From Pseudomonas sp. ADAK13 (GTDB lineage Bacteria; Pseudomonadota; Gammaproteobacteria; Pseudomonadales; Pseudomonadaceae): a stretch of DNA of 64,000 nucleotides. Positions 39,776-50,814 of this stretch are shown here, in pieces. A program made the translations under genes and the position numbers. The stretch's first letter is position 1. The number at the start of each line of letters is the position of its first letter. Below the pieces are notes generated by a model. The model worked only from the letters and a program-made list of their open reading frames with translations. It was not told the origin of the DNA and did no database searches. The DNA is taken from positions 1,736,001-1,800,000 of the forward strand of contig NZ_CP052860.1 in NCBI RefSeq assembly GCF_012935715.1, in the 5' to 3' direction.

Positions 39776-39835
39776 ATGTTACCTATAACGGACATTTTTA
39801 ACTGATACGTCGATTATGTCCTTCATTACGGACAT
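39776..39835 (-). promoter_or_regulatory. hipBA operators: two (A)TGTCC-N8-GGACA(T) repeats
   Basis: O1: ATGTTA (39776-39781), 8 bp, GGACAT (39790-39795), one half degenerate. O2: ATGTCC (39816-39821), 8 bp, GGACAT (39830-39835), perfect. Their centres are 40 bp apart. The E. coli HipB operator is TATCC-N8-GGATA; spacing and inner CC/GG are the same. O1 spans the leader just ahead of the hipB ATG. Confidence 0.78.
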
Positions 39836-39883
39836 TTCAACCACCATACGACTGCCGGTGCTCTCGCAAAAAATATCACCCAC

Positions 39884-39912
39884 AAAAAAGCCCGGCATCT
39901 GCCGGGCTTTTT
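39884..39912. terminator. Intrinsic terminator downstream of hemE
   Basis: A6, GCCCGGCA (39890-39897), two-base loop, TGCCGGGC (39900-39907), T5. Read on the minus strand this ends the hemE transcript 14 bp after its stop; it is symmetric so could also stop plus-strand transcription. Confidence 0.88.
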
Positions 39913-39925
39913 CATTGCCGCATTA

Positions 39926-40993
39926 TCACTCGTGATACTGCGCCGACAATTCATGCACCGCCCGCAGGAAAGCGCCGGCGTGCTCCGGATCAACTTCCGG
40001 GGTGATGCCGTGGCCAAGGTTGAACACGTGGCCACTGCCTTTGCCGTAGCTGGCGAGGATACGCCCGACTTCAGCGCGGATGGCTTCCGGCTTGGCGTAC
40101 AGCACGGTCGGGTCCATGTTGCCTTGCAGCGCCACTTTGTTGCCTACACGGCGACGGGCTTCGCCGAGGTCGCAGGTCCAGTCCAGGCCCAGCGCGTCGG
40201 CGCCGGCGTCGGCGATGCTTTCCAGCCACAGGCCACCGCCCTTGGTGAACATGATGACCGGCACTTTGCGGCCTTCGTGCTCACGGATCAGGCCGCTGAC
40301 GATTTTGCGCATGTAGGCCAGGGAGAACTCCTGGTACGCCGCCGCCGACAGGTTGCCGCCCCAGGTATCGAAGATCTGCACCGCCTGGGCACCGGCCATG
40401 ATCTGGCCGTTGAGGTAGGAAGTGACCGACTGCGCCAGCTTGTCCAGCAGCAGGTGCATGGCTTGCGGGTTGTCGTAGAGCATGGCCTTGGTCTTGCGGA
40501 AGTCTTTCGACGAACCGCCTTCGACCATGTAGGTGGCCAGGGTCCAAGGACTGCCGGAGAAGCCGATCAGCGGCACGCGGCCGTTCAGCTCGCGGCGGAT
40601 GGTGCTGACGGCGTCCATCACGTAGCCCAGGTCCTTGTGGGGATCAGGGATCGGCAGGGCTTCGATGTCGGCCAGGGTGCTGACGACTTTCTTGAAACGC
40701 GGGCCTTCGCCGGTTTCGAAGTACAGGCCTTGGCCCATGGCGTCGGGGATGGTCAGGATATCGGAGAAGAGGATGGCCGCATCCAGCTGTGGATAGCGGT
40801 CCAGCGGTTGCATCGTGACTTCGCAGGCGAACTCCGGGTTCATGCACAGGCTCATGAAGTCGCCGGCGTGGGCGCGACTGGCGCGGTATTCCGGCAGGTA
40901 GCGACCGGCCTGGCGCATCATCCACACAGGGGTGACGTCCACGGGTTGCTTGAGCAGGGCACGAAGGAAACGGTCGTTCTTGAGGGCAGTCAT
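39926..40993 (-). CDS. hemE: Uroporphyrinogen III decarboxylase
   Basis: 355 residues. Removes the four acetate carboxyls of uroporphyrinogen III to give coproporphyrinogen III in haem synthesis. N-terminal signature [20 protein letters not shown] (substrate-binding Arg), [12 protein letters not shown] (Asp that holds the pyrroles), [16 protein letters not shown], and the C-terminal [20 protein letters not shown]. Length and motifs are complete. Stands downstream of gltBD on the same strand but separated by a terminator, so it has its own promoter. Confidence 0.98.
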   Translation of the reverse strand: MTALKNDRFLRALLKQPVDVTPVWMMRQAGRYLPEYRASRAHAGDFMSLCMNPEFACEVTMQPLDRYPQLDAAILFSDILTIPDAMGQGLYFETGEGPRFKKVVSTLADIEALPIPDPHKDLGYVMDAVSTIRRELNGRVPLIGFSGSPWTLATYMVEGGSSKDFRKTKAMLYDNPQAMHLLLDKLAQSVTSYLNGQIMAGAQAVQIFDTWGGNLSAAAYQEFSLAYMRKIVSGLIREHEGRKVPVIMFTKGGGLWLESIADAGADALGLDWTCDLGEARRRVGNKVALQGNMDPTVLYAKPEAIRAEVGRILASYGKGSGHVFNLGHGITPEVDPEHAGAFLRAVHELSAQYHE

Positions 40994-41040
40994 GTCGGCA
41001 TCCGCAAAAAAAGTGCGGGCATTTTCTCAGAGCGCGACGC

Positions 41041-41068
41041 AAAAGGCACGGAGTGAGCCGTGCCTTTT
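41041..41068 (-). terminator. Terminator of gltBD
   Basis: AAAAGGCACGG (41041-41051), loop AGTGAG, CCGTGCCTTTT (41058-41068): perfect 11-bp stem. In the minus direction it is followed by a short U4-equivalent tail, 48 bp before hemE. Confidence 0.78.
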
Positions 41069-41103
41069 GTCTATCGGGTCAATTTGTCGCAATGACTGGT
41101 ATC

Positions 41104-41131
41104 ACAAACCCCAATGTGGAATGGGGTTTGT
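41104..41131. other. Perfect 10-bp stem-loop abutting a REPIN
   Basis: ACAAACCCCA (41104-41113), 8-base loop, TGGGGTTTGT (41122-41131). It directly touches the REPIN. The function is unclear; no T-tract follows. Confidence 0.55.
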
Positions 41132-41202
41132 GTGGGAGCTGGCTTGCCTGCGATGGCGGTGGTGAATTCAACATCGTTATCGCAGGCAAGCCCCCTCCCA
41201 CA
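41131..41202. repeat. REPIN, TGTGGGAGC type
   Basis: TGTGGGAGCTGGCTTGCCTG inverted against GCAGGCAAGCCCCCTCCCACA, with a shorter 24-bp centre than the other copies. Lies in the gltD-hemE spacer. Confidence 0.88.
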
Positions 41203-41232
41203 TTTTGATCCCATTTCAACTCGGGATCGGGA

Positions 41233-42660
<1,428 letters not shown>

Positions 42661-42683
42661 TCATCAAACTCTTCAGGCGCATA

Positions 42684-45600
42684 TCACTGCGGGTTGGCAC
42701 GGATGCTGGAAAGCAACGATTTCAGGTTGGCAGCCTTGGGCTTGACCAGCCAGAAACGGCGCAGGTAGTCATCGAGGTTTTCAGCGAGGTTACGACCCCA
42801 TTCGCTGTTGGTTTCCTCGACATATTCGTCCAGCACATGCTGCAAGTGGTTGCGATAGGATTCCATCGCTTCGCCGCTGATCCGCTGGATCTCCACCAAC
42901 TCGTGGTTCACCTTGTCGACGAAGGTGTTGTCCTGGTCGAGCACGTAGGCGAAACCGCCGGTCATGCCCGAACCGAAGTTGTAGCCGGTCTTGCCCAGCA
43001 CCGCGACAAAGCCACCGGTCATGTACTCGCAGCAGTGATCGCCGGTGCCTTCCACCACGGTGTGGGCACCGGAGTTACGCACCGCGAAACGCTCACCCGC
43101 CGTACCGGCTGCAAACAGCTTGCCGCCGGTTGCGCCGTACAGGCAGGTGTTGCCGATGATCGCACTGTCTTGAGTCTTGTAGACGCTGCCCGCAGGCGGA
43201 ACGATCACCAGCTTGCCGCCGGTCATGCCCTTGCCCACGTAGTCGTTGGCGTCGCCTTCGAGGTACATGTTCAGGCCACCGGCGTTCCAGACGCCGAAGC
43301 TCTGGCCAGCGGTGCCCTTGAAGCGGAAGGTGATCGGCGCCTTGGCCATGCCCTGGTTGCCGTGCTTGCGCGCAATTTCGCCGGAGATGCGTGCGCCGAT
43401 GGAACGGTCGCAGTTGCAGATATCCAGGGCGAATTCGCCGCCGCTCGCGTCGTTGATCGAGGAGCTGGCCATGTCGACCATCTTCTCGGCCAGCAGGCCC
43501 TTGTCGAACGGCGGGTTGCGATCAACCTGGCAGAACTGTGGCTTGTCGGCCGGGATGTGATCGCTGCCCAACAGCGGCGTCAGGTCCAGGTGCTGTTGCT
43601 TGGCGGTCTGGCCTTCGAGGATGTCCAGCAGATCGGTACGGCCGATCAGCTCTTCCAGGGAGCGCACACCCAGCTTGGCCAGCCACTCACGGGTTTCTTC
43701 GGCGACGTAGGTGAAGAAATTCACCACCATGTCGACGGTGCCGATGTAGTGGTCCTTGCGCAGCTTCTCGTTCTGAGTGGCCACGCCGGTGGCGCAGTTG
43801 TTCAGGTGGCAGATGCGCAGGTATTTGCAGCCCAGGGCGATCATTGGCGCGGTGCCGAAGCCGAAGCTTTCGGCGCCGAGGATCGCGGCCTTGATCACGT
43901 CGAGGCCGGTTTTCAGGCCACCGTCGGTTTGCACCCGGACCTTGCCGCGCAGGTCGTTGCCGCGCAGGGTCTGGTGAGTTTCCGCCAGGCCCAGTTCCCA
44001 AGGCGCGCCAGCGTACTTGATGGAGGTCAGCGGCGAAGCGCCGGTGCCGCCGTCGTAGCCGGAGATGGTGATCAGGTCGGCATAGGCCTTGGCCACACCG
44101 GCGGCGATGGTGCCCACGCCGGCTTCTGCTACCAATTTCACCGAGACCAGGGCCTGCGGGTTGACTTGTTTCAGGTCGAAAATCAGCTGCGACAAATCCT
44201 CGATGGAGTAGATGTCGTGGTGCGGCGGCGGCGAAATCAGGGTCACGCCCGGCACTGCGTAACGCAGTTTGGCGATCAGACCGTTGACCTTGCCGCCAGG
44301 CAGTTGCCCGCCCTCACCCGGCTTGGCGCCCTGGGCCACCTTGATCTGCAGCACTTCGGCGTTGACCAGGTATTCCGGGGTCACGCCGAAACGGCCCGTG
44401 GCAACCTGCTTGATTTTCGAGCTCTTGATGGTGCCGTAACGTGCCGGGTCTTCACCGCCTTCGCCGGAGTTGGAACGCGCACCCAGGCGGTTCATGGCTT
44501 CGGCCAGGGCTTCGTGAGCCTCAGGCGACAAGGCGCCCAGGGAAATACCGGCGGAGTCGAAACGCTTGAGGATCGATTCCAGTGGTTCGATCTCGCTGAT
44601 GGCCAGCGGCGTGTCCAGGGTTTTCACCTTGAACAGGTCGCGGATCATCGACACCGGGCGGTTATCCACCAGCGCGGTGTATTCCTTGAACTTGGCGTAG
44701 TCGCCCTGCTGTACGGCAGCTTGCAGGGTGTTGACCACGTCCGGGTTGTAGGCGTGGTATTCGCCACCGTGCACGAACTTTAGCAGGCCGCCTTGCTGGA
44801 TCGGCTTGCGCGCGCTCCAGGCTTCGGCTGCCAGGGCTTTCTGCTCGGCTTCGATGTCGACGAAACGTGCGCCCTTGATGCGGCTCGGCACACCACGGAA
44901 GCTCATCTCGCAGACTTCTTCCGACAAGCCGATGGCTTCGAACAATTGAGCGCCGCGGTAGGACGTGACGGTGGAGATGCCCATCTTCGACAGGATCTTC
45001 AGCAGGCCCTTGGTGATGCCTTTACGGTAGTTCTTGAACACCTCGTAGAGGTCGCCCAGGACTTCACCGGTGCGGATCAGGTCGCCGAGTACCTCGTACG
45101 CCAGGAACGGGTACACCGCGGAGGCGCCGAAGCCGATCAACACCGCAAAGTGATGCGGGTCGCGGGCGGTGGCGGTTTCAACCAGGATGTTGGAGTCGCA
45201 ACGCAGGCCTTTTTCGGTCAGGCGGTGGTGCACCGCACCGGTAGCCAGGGATGCGTGGATCGGCAGCTTGCCCGGGGCAATGTGGCGGTCGGTCAGCACA
45301 ATCTGGGTACGACCGGCGCGCACGGCTTCTTCAGCCTGATCGGCAACGTTGCGCACAGCGGCTTCCAGGCCGAGGCTCTCGTCGTAGTTCAGGTCGATGA
45401 TCTGCCGGTCGAAGCCCGGGCGGTCCAGGGTCATCAACGAACGCCACTTGGCCGGGGAAATGACCGGCGAGCTGAGGATCACGCGGGAAGCGTGCTCAGG
45501 CGATTCCTGGAAGATGTTGCGCTCGGCACCGAGGCACACTTCCAGCGACATCACGATGGCTTCACGCAGCGGGTCGATCGGCGGGTTGGTCACCTGGGCG

Positions 45601-47129
45601 AACTGCTGGCGGAAATAGTCGTACGGCGTACGCACGCGCTGGGACAGCACGGCCATTGGCGTGTCATCGCCCATGGAGCCGACGGCCTCGTAGCCTTGCT
45701 CGCCCAATGGACGCAGCACCTGGTCACGTTCTTCGAAAGTGACCTGGTACATCTTCATGTACTGCTTGAGCTGGTCGACGTCGTAGAAAGCCGAACCGTG
45801 GTCGTTGTCTTCCATGGTCGCCTGGATGCGCAGGGCGTTCTTGCGCAGCCATTGCTTGTACGGGTGACGGGACTTCAAGCGGTTGTCGATCGCATCGGTG
45901 TCGAGGATCTGACCGGTTTCGGTGTCCACGGCGAGGATCTGGCCCGGGCCGACGCGGCCCTTGGCGATCACGTCTTCCGGCTGGTAGTTCCACACGCCGA
46001 TTTCCGACGCCAGGGTGATGAAGCCGTTGGTGGTGGTCACCCAACGCGCCGGGCGCAGGCCGTTACGGTCGAGCAGGCACACGGCGTAGCGACCGTCGGT
46101 CATTACCACGCCGGCAGGGCCGTCCCACGGTTCCATGTGCATCGAGTTGTACTCATAAAACGCCCGCAGGTCGGGGTCCATGGTCTCAACGTTCTGCCAC
46201 GCAGGCGGGATGATCATGCGCACGCCACGGAACAGGTCGATGCCGCCGGTGACCATCAGTTCGAGCATGTTGTCCATGCTGGAGGAGTCGGAACCCACGC
46301 GGTTGACCAGCGGGCCGAGCTCTTCCAGGTCCATCAGGTCGTTGGCGAACTTGGTGCGACGGGCCACAGCCCAGTTGCGGTTGCCGGTGATGGTGTTGAT
46401 CTCGCCGTTGTGGGCAAGGAAGCGGAATGGCTGGGCCAGCGGCCATTTCGGCAGGGTGTTGGTGGAGAAGCGCTGGTGGAACACGCAGATTGCGGTTTGC
46501 AGGCGCTCATCGCTCAGGTCTGGATAGAAGGCGGTCAAATCCGCCGGCATCATCAGGCCTTTATAAATGATGGTCTTGTGGGAAAAGCTGCAGATGTAGT
46601 GGTCGGTGTCAGCGGCGTTGGCCACGGACGAGCGACGACGCGAGGTGAACAGCTTGATCGCCATGTCCTGGTCGCTCAGGCCGTCACCGGCGATGAACAC
46701 TTGTTCGATCTGCGGCAGGCGCTCCAGGGCCAGGCGGCCGAGTACGCTGGTGTCGATTGGCACTTTGCGCCAGCCGACCAGCTGCAGGCCGGCGGCCAGG
46801 ATCTCGCGGTTCATGTTCTCGCGAGCGGCTTCGGCTTTTACCGGGTCCTGGTTGAAGAACACCATGCCCACGGCGTACTGCTTGGGCAAATCGGTGCCGA
46901 AATGCTCCTTGGCGACAGCGCGCAGGAACTGGTCGGGCTTTTGAATCAGCAAGCCGCAACCGTCACCGGTCTTGCCGTCGGCGTTGATCCCACCGCGGTG
47001 GGTCATGCAGGTCAGGGCCTCGATGGCCGTTTGCAAAAGGGTATGACTGGGCTCGCCCTGCATATGGGCTATCAGGCCGAAACCGCAGTTATCCTTGAAT
47101 TCATCGGGTTGGTACAGACCTGCTTTCAT
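42684..47129 (-). CDS. gltB: Glutamate synthase large (alpha) subunit
   Basis: 1481 residues. Makes two glutamates from 2-oxoglutarate and glutamine. Order: short propeptide ending EFKDN, then Cys15 of the Ntn-amidotransferase domain ([12 protein letters not shown]); central domain; FMN-binding synthase barrel ([36 protein letters not shown]); [3Fe-4S] cluster [19 protein letters not shown]-terminal beta-helix. Start ATG 47129 gives the normal propeptide ([13 protein letters not shown]); an in-frame ATG at 47180 would add 17 basic residues and is rejected. Nitrogen-assimilation operon gltBD. Confidence 0.98.
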   Translation of the reverse strand: MKAGLYQPDEFKDNCGFGLIAHMQGEPSHTLLQTAIEALTCMTHRGGINADGKTGDGCGLLIQKPDQFLRAVAKEHFGTDLPKQYAVGMVFFNQDPVKAEAARENMNREILAAGLQLVGWRKVPIDTSVLGRLALERLPQIEQVFIAGDGLSDQDMAIKLFTSRRRSSVANAADTDHYICSFSHKTIIYKGLMMPADLTAFYPDLSDERLQTAICVFHQRFSTNTLPKWPLAQPFRFLAHNGEINTITGNRNWAVARRTKFANDLMDLEELGPLVNRVGSDSSSMDNMLELMVTGGIDLFRGVRMIIPPAWQNVETMDPDLRAFYEYNSMHMEPWDGPAGVVMTDGRYAVCLLDRNGLRPARWVTTTNGFITLASEIGVWNYQPEDVIAKGRVGPGQILAVDTETGQILDTDAIDNRLKSRHPYKQWLRKNALRIQATMEDNDHGSAFYDVDQLKQYMKMYQVTFEERDQVLRPLGEQGYEAVGSMGDDTPMAVLSQRVRTPYDYFRQQFAQVTNPPIDPLREAIVMSLEVCLGAERNIFQESPEHASRVILSSPVISPAKWRSLMTLDRPGFDRQIIDLNYDESLGLEAAVRNVADQAEEAVRAGRTQIVLTDRHIAPGKLPIHASLATGAVHHRLTEKGLRCDSNILVETATARDPHHFAVLIGFGASAVYPFLAYEVLGDLIRTGEVLGDLYEVFKNYRKGITKGLLKILSKMGISTVTSYRGAQLFEAIGLSEEVCEMSFRGVPSRIKGARFVDIEAEQKALAAEAWSARKPIQQGGLLKFVHGGEYHAYNPDVVNTLQAAVQQGDYAKFKEYTALVDNRPVSMIRDLFKVKTLDTPLAISEIEPLESILKRFDSAGISLGALSPEAHEALAEAMNRLGARSNSGEGGEDPARYGTIKSSKIKQVATGRFGVTPEYLVNAEVLQIKVAQGAKPGEGGQLPGGKVNGLIAKLRYAVPGVTLISPPPHHDIYSIEDLSQLIFDLKQVNPQALVSVKLVAEAGVGTIAAGVAKAYADLITISGYDGGTGASPLTSIKYAGAPWELGLAETHQTLRGNDLRGKVRVQTDGGLKTGLDVIKAAILGAESFGFGTAPMIALGCKYLRICHLNNCATGVATQNEKLRKDHYIGTVDMVVNFFTYVAEETREWLAKLGVRSLEELIGRTDLLDILEGQTAKQQHLDLTPLLGSDHIPADKPQFCQVDRNPPFDKGLLAEKMVDMASSSINDASGGEFALDICNCDRSIGARISGEIARKHGNQGMAKAPITFRFKGTAGQSFGVWNAGGLNMYLEGDANDYVGKGMTGGKLVIVPPAGSVYKTQDSAIIGNTCLYGATGGKLFAAGTAGERFAVRNSGAHTVVEGTGDHCCEYMTGGFVAVLGKTGYNFGSGMTGGFAYVLDQDNTFVDKVNHELVEIQRISGEAMESYRNHLQHVLDEYVEETNSEWGRNLAENLDDYLRRFWLVKPKAANLKSLLSSIRANPQ

Positions 47130-47240
47130 AGACACTTTCTCACCAGGCTGCCTCTTATTTCGAGGCAAATTTCTTTTCAATTCAACCGGTTACCTTCCAC
47201 GCCGAACGTACGCCGGCTTAGCGGGGGCAAAAGGGAGGTC

Positions 47241-47303
47241 ATTGTACACACCGACACAGACGCTCACAAATTTAGCGACGAAATGTCGCAAATCTATGTC
47301 GCA
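47241..47303 (-). promoter_or_regulatory. Candidate gltB promoter and adjacent repeats
   Basis: On the minus strand TTGTGA (47269-47264), 17 bp, TACAAT (47246-47241), about 105 nt before the gltB ATG. Directly upstream of the -35, on the plus strand, GCGAC-GAAAT-GTCGC (47275-47289) forms an inverted repeat, and ATGTCGCA occurs twice (47283-47290, 47296-47303) 13 bp apart. Position suits a regulator of glutamate synthase, unidentified. Confidence 0.5.
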
Positions 47304-47390
47304 TTTATGAAAGGTTTAAAGCGATATGCTGTGCTAGTCAAAACTTTTTTAATTCTGACCGCTACGACTCAAAAGCTACTGTGACGCAGA

Positions 47391-47439
47391 CACCACAAAG
47401 CGCGCGGCCTTCAGGGCTGCACGCTGTGTTGTTTTTTTT
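47391..47439 (+). terminator. Strong plus-strand terminator with no gene ahead of it
   Basis: GCGCGCGGCC (47400-47409), loop TTCAG, GGCTGCACGC (47415-47424), extendable by CACA (47394-47397) with TGTG (47425-47428), then TTGTTTTTTTT ending at 47439. The T8 run places it on the plus strand, but both flanking genes are on the minus strand. It could end a small RNA transcribed from around 47.3 kb. No coding frame is evident in 47304-47390. Confidence 0.6.
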
Positions 47440-47452
47440 GAGGTGCCGAGAG

Positions 47453-47473
47453 GGCGGCCTGGGTAAGGCCGCC
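47453..47473 (-). terminator. Hairpin just after the DamX-like gene
   Basis: GGCGGCCT (47453-47460), loop GGGTA, AGGCCGCC (47466-47473), 7 bp beyond the damX-like stop. There is no U-tract on the minus strand, so termination may be weak or the hairpin may protect the 3' end. Confidence 0.5.
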
Positions 47474-47479
47474 GGATCT

Positions 47480-49033
47480 TCAGCGAGTTGTTGCCAGTTC
47501 TTGTTGAACGCTGGCGACAGTGCGAGGCCAAGGTTTACCAGCCTGAACCTTCGCTGGCAAGGCCTTGATAGCGGATTCCGCTGCGGTACGGCTGGAGAAG
47601 TTGCCGTACGTGATCACGTAGAGAGGCTTGCCGTTGAGTACTTTCTTGAAATAACGGTACTCGCCGCCCTGCTCTTTCACGAACGCCTGGGCGTTGGCTT
47701 CGGAGCTGGTGCCGAGGATCTGCACCACGAAGTTACCGGTAGGCTGGCTGCTGTACCAGCTGCTGCCGGTGGCGCCGGCCTTGGCCACGGTCACAGGTTT
47801 TTCAGCTGGTTTGGGGGCTGGAGCCGGTTTGGCCACCGGTGCCGGGGCTACAGGCTTGGCAACCGGCGCTGGTTTGGCGGTGGCAACCTGGGCCGGTGCA
47901 GGCGCTGGCTTGGCAGCCGGCTGACCCGCTGGCACGCCAGCCGGTGGTGCAGTGGTGGTGACGGTCGGTGGCGTGGCGCTGGAGCCTTCAACCGGCACGC
48001 CGTCATCCCCTTCGCTGATACCGCCCGCAGCCTCGGCCAACGGGCCGCGCATCACAGGCTGGCCAACCATTGGCAGGTTGGTGGGTTGGCCGGAGTTGGC
48101 AAATTCAACGTTCGGTGTTGGCTTGCCCAGAGGCAACTGCGCCTGTTCGGTTGGCGCGCCTGCGGTGGTCGGGGCCTTGTTGCGACCTGGAATCAACCAG
48201 GCGGCGGCGACAGCGACCACGACAACGGCAGAAATTGCCAATACGTGCTTCTTCGGCATAGTAAACCCCATCTTTGGACGCTTAACCGCTGAGCGGCTGG
48301 CAATCATGGCTTCGATCATTGCATCCCGGGCAACCTGGTTGATGGTGCCAGGCCAGCCGTCGGAGCTTTCGTGAATATCAGAGATCTGCGAAGCAGAGAA
48401 AAGTTCGATGCCCTGCCCTGCGCCTTCCAGCCGCTGGGCCAGGTATTCGCGGGTTTCTTCCTCTTCGTAAGGCTGCAGTTCGATGACGTGGAACAGCTCC
48501 TGCTCGCCGCTGATCTGCTCCAGCTCGGCAATCAGCGAAGACTCGCCAAACAGGAACACATGGGGGCGACCTTCCGGCGTACCGGCCGCCAGGGCCAGCA
48601 AGGCCTCCAGGGCGGATTCGTCGAGCTGCTCGGCGTCGTCCACCAGCAGGTAGACTTCCTGGCCCGTCAGGCCCAGTTGCACCACTTGCTTGAGGATTGC
48701 GTTCGGCTCGGCAGTGGACACGTCCAGGGCCTGGGCTACCTGACGCAACACACCTGCCGCATCACCGGCACCACGGGCGGAAACCACCACGCTCTGCACC
48801 GATTGCTTGTTGGTGCTGGCAACCAGCGCCTGGCGCAGCAAGGTCTTGCCGCTGCCCAACGGGCCGGTGACCACCAGCAACAGCTGGCTGTAGCGCGCCA
48901 GGTGGTGCAATTGCCCCAGCACCGGCTTGCGTTGCGCAGGGAAAAATTTGAAACCAGGCACCCGTGGAGCAAAAGGGTCGTGGCTTAACTGGTAATGGCC
49001 GAGGAACGCCTCGTCGGCATGCAAACTAGTCAT
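47480..49033 (-). CDS. DamX-like protein: AAA ATPase, transmembrane helix, SPOR domain
   Basis: 517 residues. Cytoplasmic AAA/ExeA-like ATPase (about 1-250): Walker A LLLVVTGPLGSGKTLLRQAL, Walker B EVYLLVDDAEQLDESALEAL. One transmembrane helix (about 266-284, VLAISAVVVVAVAAAWLIPG). A Pro/Ala/Lys-rich periplasmic linker (about 290-430), then a C-terminal SPOR domain (WYSSQPTGNFVVQILGTSSE; GEYRYFKKVLNGKPLYVITY) that binds denuded septal peptidoglycan. This gene follows aroKB in many gammaproteobacteria and relates to cell division. ATPase plus SPOR is the pseudomonad form; E. coli DamX lacks an intact ATPase. Confidence 0.9.
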   Translation of the reverse strand: MTSLHADEAFLGHYQLSHDPFAPRVPGFKFFPAQRKPVLGQLHHLARYSQLLLVVTGPLGSGKTLLRQALVASTNKQSVQSVVVSARGAGDAAGVLRQVAQALDVSTAEPNAILKQVVQLGLTGQEVYLLVDDAEQLDESALEALLALAAGTPEGRPHVFLFGESSLIAELEQISGEQELFHVIELQPYEEEETREYLAQRLEGAGQGIELFSASQISDIHESSDGWPGTINQVARDAMIEAMIASRSAVKRPKMGFTMPKKHVLAISAVVVVAVAAAWLIPGRNKAPTTAGAPTEQAQLPLGKPTPNVEFANSGQPTNLPMVGQPVMRGPLAEAAGGISEGDDGVPVEGSSATPPTVTTTAPPAGVPAGQPAAKPAPAPAQVATAKPAPVAKPVAPAPVAKPAPAPKPAEKPVTVAKAGATGSSWYSSQPTGNFVVQILGTSSEANAQAFVKEQGGEYRYFKKVLNGKPLYVITYGNFSSRTAAESAIKALPAKVQAGKPWPRTVASVQQELATTR

Positions 49034-49043
49034 CGGGATCTTA

Positions 49044-50144
49044 TTAACCTTTAAGCTGGGCCAGGGCGCGGTAATCCGCTCCCAGCGTGGCCTGTAAAAT
49101 CTCTTTCGGATAATCGTCGGTCACTACCGCTTCGCCCATTCGGCGCAACAGCACCAGTCGCAGTCGACCGTCGATCACTTTCTTGTCTATTGCCATGTGT
49201 TCGAGAAAATCTGCCTCGGTCATCTCCTCGGGAGGAATGACCGGCAACCCGGCGCGCTGGAACAGGCGGATCCCGCGATCACGCTCCTGGGCGCTGATCC
49301 AGCCCAGGCGCTGCGACATCTCAAGTGCCATTACCGTGCCAGCCGCTACGGCCTCTCCATGCAACCACACACCATAGCCCATGTGGGTCTCGATCGCATG
49401 GCCGAAGGTGTGGCCGAGGTTCAAGGTAGCGCGTACGCCGGACTCACGCTCGTCAGCATTCACCACCAGAGCCTTGGCGGCGCAGGAGCGGGAAATCGCT
49501 TCTGTCAACGCCACCTGGTCCAGGGCGCGCAGGGCGTCGACATGCTCTTCAAGCCAGGTCAGGAACGGCTCGTCGCAGATCAGCCCGTACTTGATGACTT
49601 CCGCCAGGCCTGCGGACAACTCGCGAGGCGGCAGGGTATTGAGGGTCGCGGTGTCGATCAGCACCACATTCGGCTGATAGAACGCGCCGACCATGTTCTT
49701 GCCCAGCGGGTGGTTGATGCCGGTCTTGCCACCCACCGACGAATCGACCTGGGACAGCAGGGTGGTCGGCACCTGGATAAAATCCACGCCGCGCTGGTAG
49801 CAGGCGGCCGCAAAGCCGGCCATGTCGCCGATCACCCCACCGCCCAGCGCCACCACAGTGGTGCGCCGGTCATGACGGGCCGTCAACAGGCCATCGAAGA
49901 TCAGTTGCAGGGTTTCCCAGGTCTTGAAGGCCTCGCCGTCAGGCAACACCACCGAGATCACCGAGTACGCCGCCAGGCTGCGGCTCAGACGCTCAAGATA
50001 CAGCGGCGCGACCGTTTCGTTGGAGATGATCGCCACTTGTCGCCCGGCAATATGCGGTGCGAGCAACTCGGGCAGGTCCAACAAACCTTCGCCAATGTGG
50101 ATCGGGTAGCTGCGCTCGCCAAGATCGACCTTAAGTGTCTGCAT
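49044..50144 (-). CDS. aroB: 3-dehydroquinate synthase
   Basis: 366 residues. Second step of the shikimate pathway, NAD+ and metal dependent. NAD-binding [18 protein letters not shown], phosphate loop [20 protein letters not shown], metal ligands in [11 protein letters not shown] (Glu) and [18 protein letters not shown] (His pair). Complete length. Ends 10 bp before the damX-like ATG, so aroK-aroB-damX form one operon. Confidence 0.98.
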   Translation of the reverse strand: MQTLKVDLGERSYPIHIGEGLLDLPELLAPHIAGRQVAIISNETVAPLYLERLSRSLAAYSVISVVLPDGEAFKTWETLQLIFDGLLTARHDRRTTVVALGGGVIGDMAGFAAACYQRGVDFIQVPTTLLSQVDSSVGGKTGINHPLGKNMVGAFYQPNVVLIDTATLNTLPPRELSAGLAEVIKYGLICDEPFLTWLEEHVDALRALDQVALTEAISRSCAAKALVVNADERESGVRATLNLGHTFGHAIETHMGYGVWLHGEAVAAGTVMALEMSQRLGWISAQERDRGIRLFQRAGLPVIPPEEMTEADFLEHMAIDKKVIDGRLRLVLLRRMGEAVVTDDYPKEILQATLGADYRALAQLKG

Positions 50145-50189
50145 GTGTCCCCGCGTTGAAGATGAAAGCAGGCGTATTGCCCTACATTA

Positions 50190-50205
50190 ACGTTGTCGGC
50201 AACGT
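50190..50205. other. Inverted repeat in the aroK-aroB spacer
   Basis: ACGTTG-TCGG-CAACGT, a perfect 6-bp stem 46 bp before the aroB ATG. The 147-bp spacer 50145-50291 holds nothing else recognisable. Could be an operator or RNA hairpin. Confidence 0.4.
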
Positions 50206-50291
50206 CGGGATCTGACGCCGCCTGATGGCTCTACGCCACAACTCGGACGGTCATGACGCGCCGCCGAGAATAGCGCATTTCGGCTCTGGCT

Positions 50292-50810
50292 TTAACGGGG
50301 TGGCAACTGCGCCAGGCGCTCAAGAATGTCGAGAACGACCATTCGTGGCGGCCGCTCATCGGTTTCCACCACCAGATCGGCGATTTCCCGATAAAGCGGG
50401 TCGCGCAGCGTCAGCAGGTCCCGCAGGGTTTTCGCCGGGTCGGCGGTGCGCAACAACGGGCGATTGCGATCGCGAGCGGTGCGGCCCACCTGCTGCTCGA
50501 CAGAGGCATGCAGGTAAACCACGCGACCGCCGGCGTGCAGCGCCCGGCGATTCTCATCGCGCATCACCGCGCCGCCGCCGGTGGCCAATACCACGCCATC
50601 GCAGCCGCACAGCTCGGCAATCATCGCCTGCTCGCGGTCGCGAAAGCCCAGTTCGCCTTCCTTATCGAAGATCCACGGGATATTGGCGCCCGTGCGCAAT
50701 TCAATTTCCTTGTCGGAATCTTTGAATGGCAGGCGCAGCTCTTTGGCCAGCAAACGGCCGATGGTGCTTTTTCCAGCCCCCATCGGTCCAACAAGAATCA
50801 AATTTCGCAC
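50292..50810 (-). CDS. aroK: Shikimate kinase
   Basis: 172 residues. Phosphorylates shikimate with ATP. Walker [17 protein letters not shown], shikimate-binding Asp in [24 protein letters not shown], and the lid [13 protein letters not shown]. Start is GTG 50810, 4 bp after the pilQ stop, so it is probably translated from the pil transcript. Confidence 0.97.
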   Translation of the reverse strand: MRNLILVGPMGAGKSTIGRLLAKELRLPFKDSDKEIELRTGANIPWIFDKEGELGFRDREQAMIAELCGCDGVVLATGGGAVMRDENRRALHAGGRVVYLHASVEQQVGRTARDRNRPLLRTADPAKTLRDLLTLRDPLYREIADLVVETDERPPRMVVLDILERLAQLPPR

Positions 50811-50814
50811 AGAA

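Noticed and set aside
42837..47384. Two very long plus-strand open frames opposite gltB (648 and 863 codons)
   Set aside because: gltB on the minus strand is complete with all motifs; the opposite frames have no family features or plausible starts.
50190..50205. Terminator between aroK and aroB
   Set aside because: Short six-base stem without any T-run in either direction.
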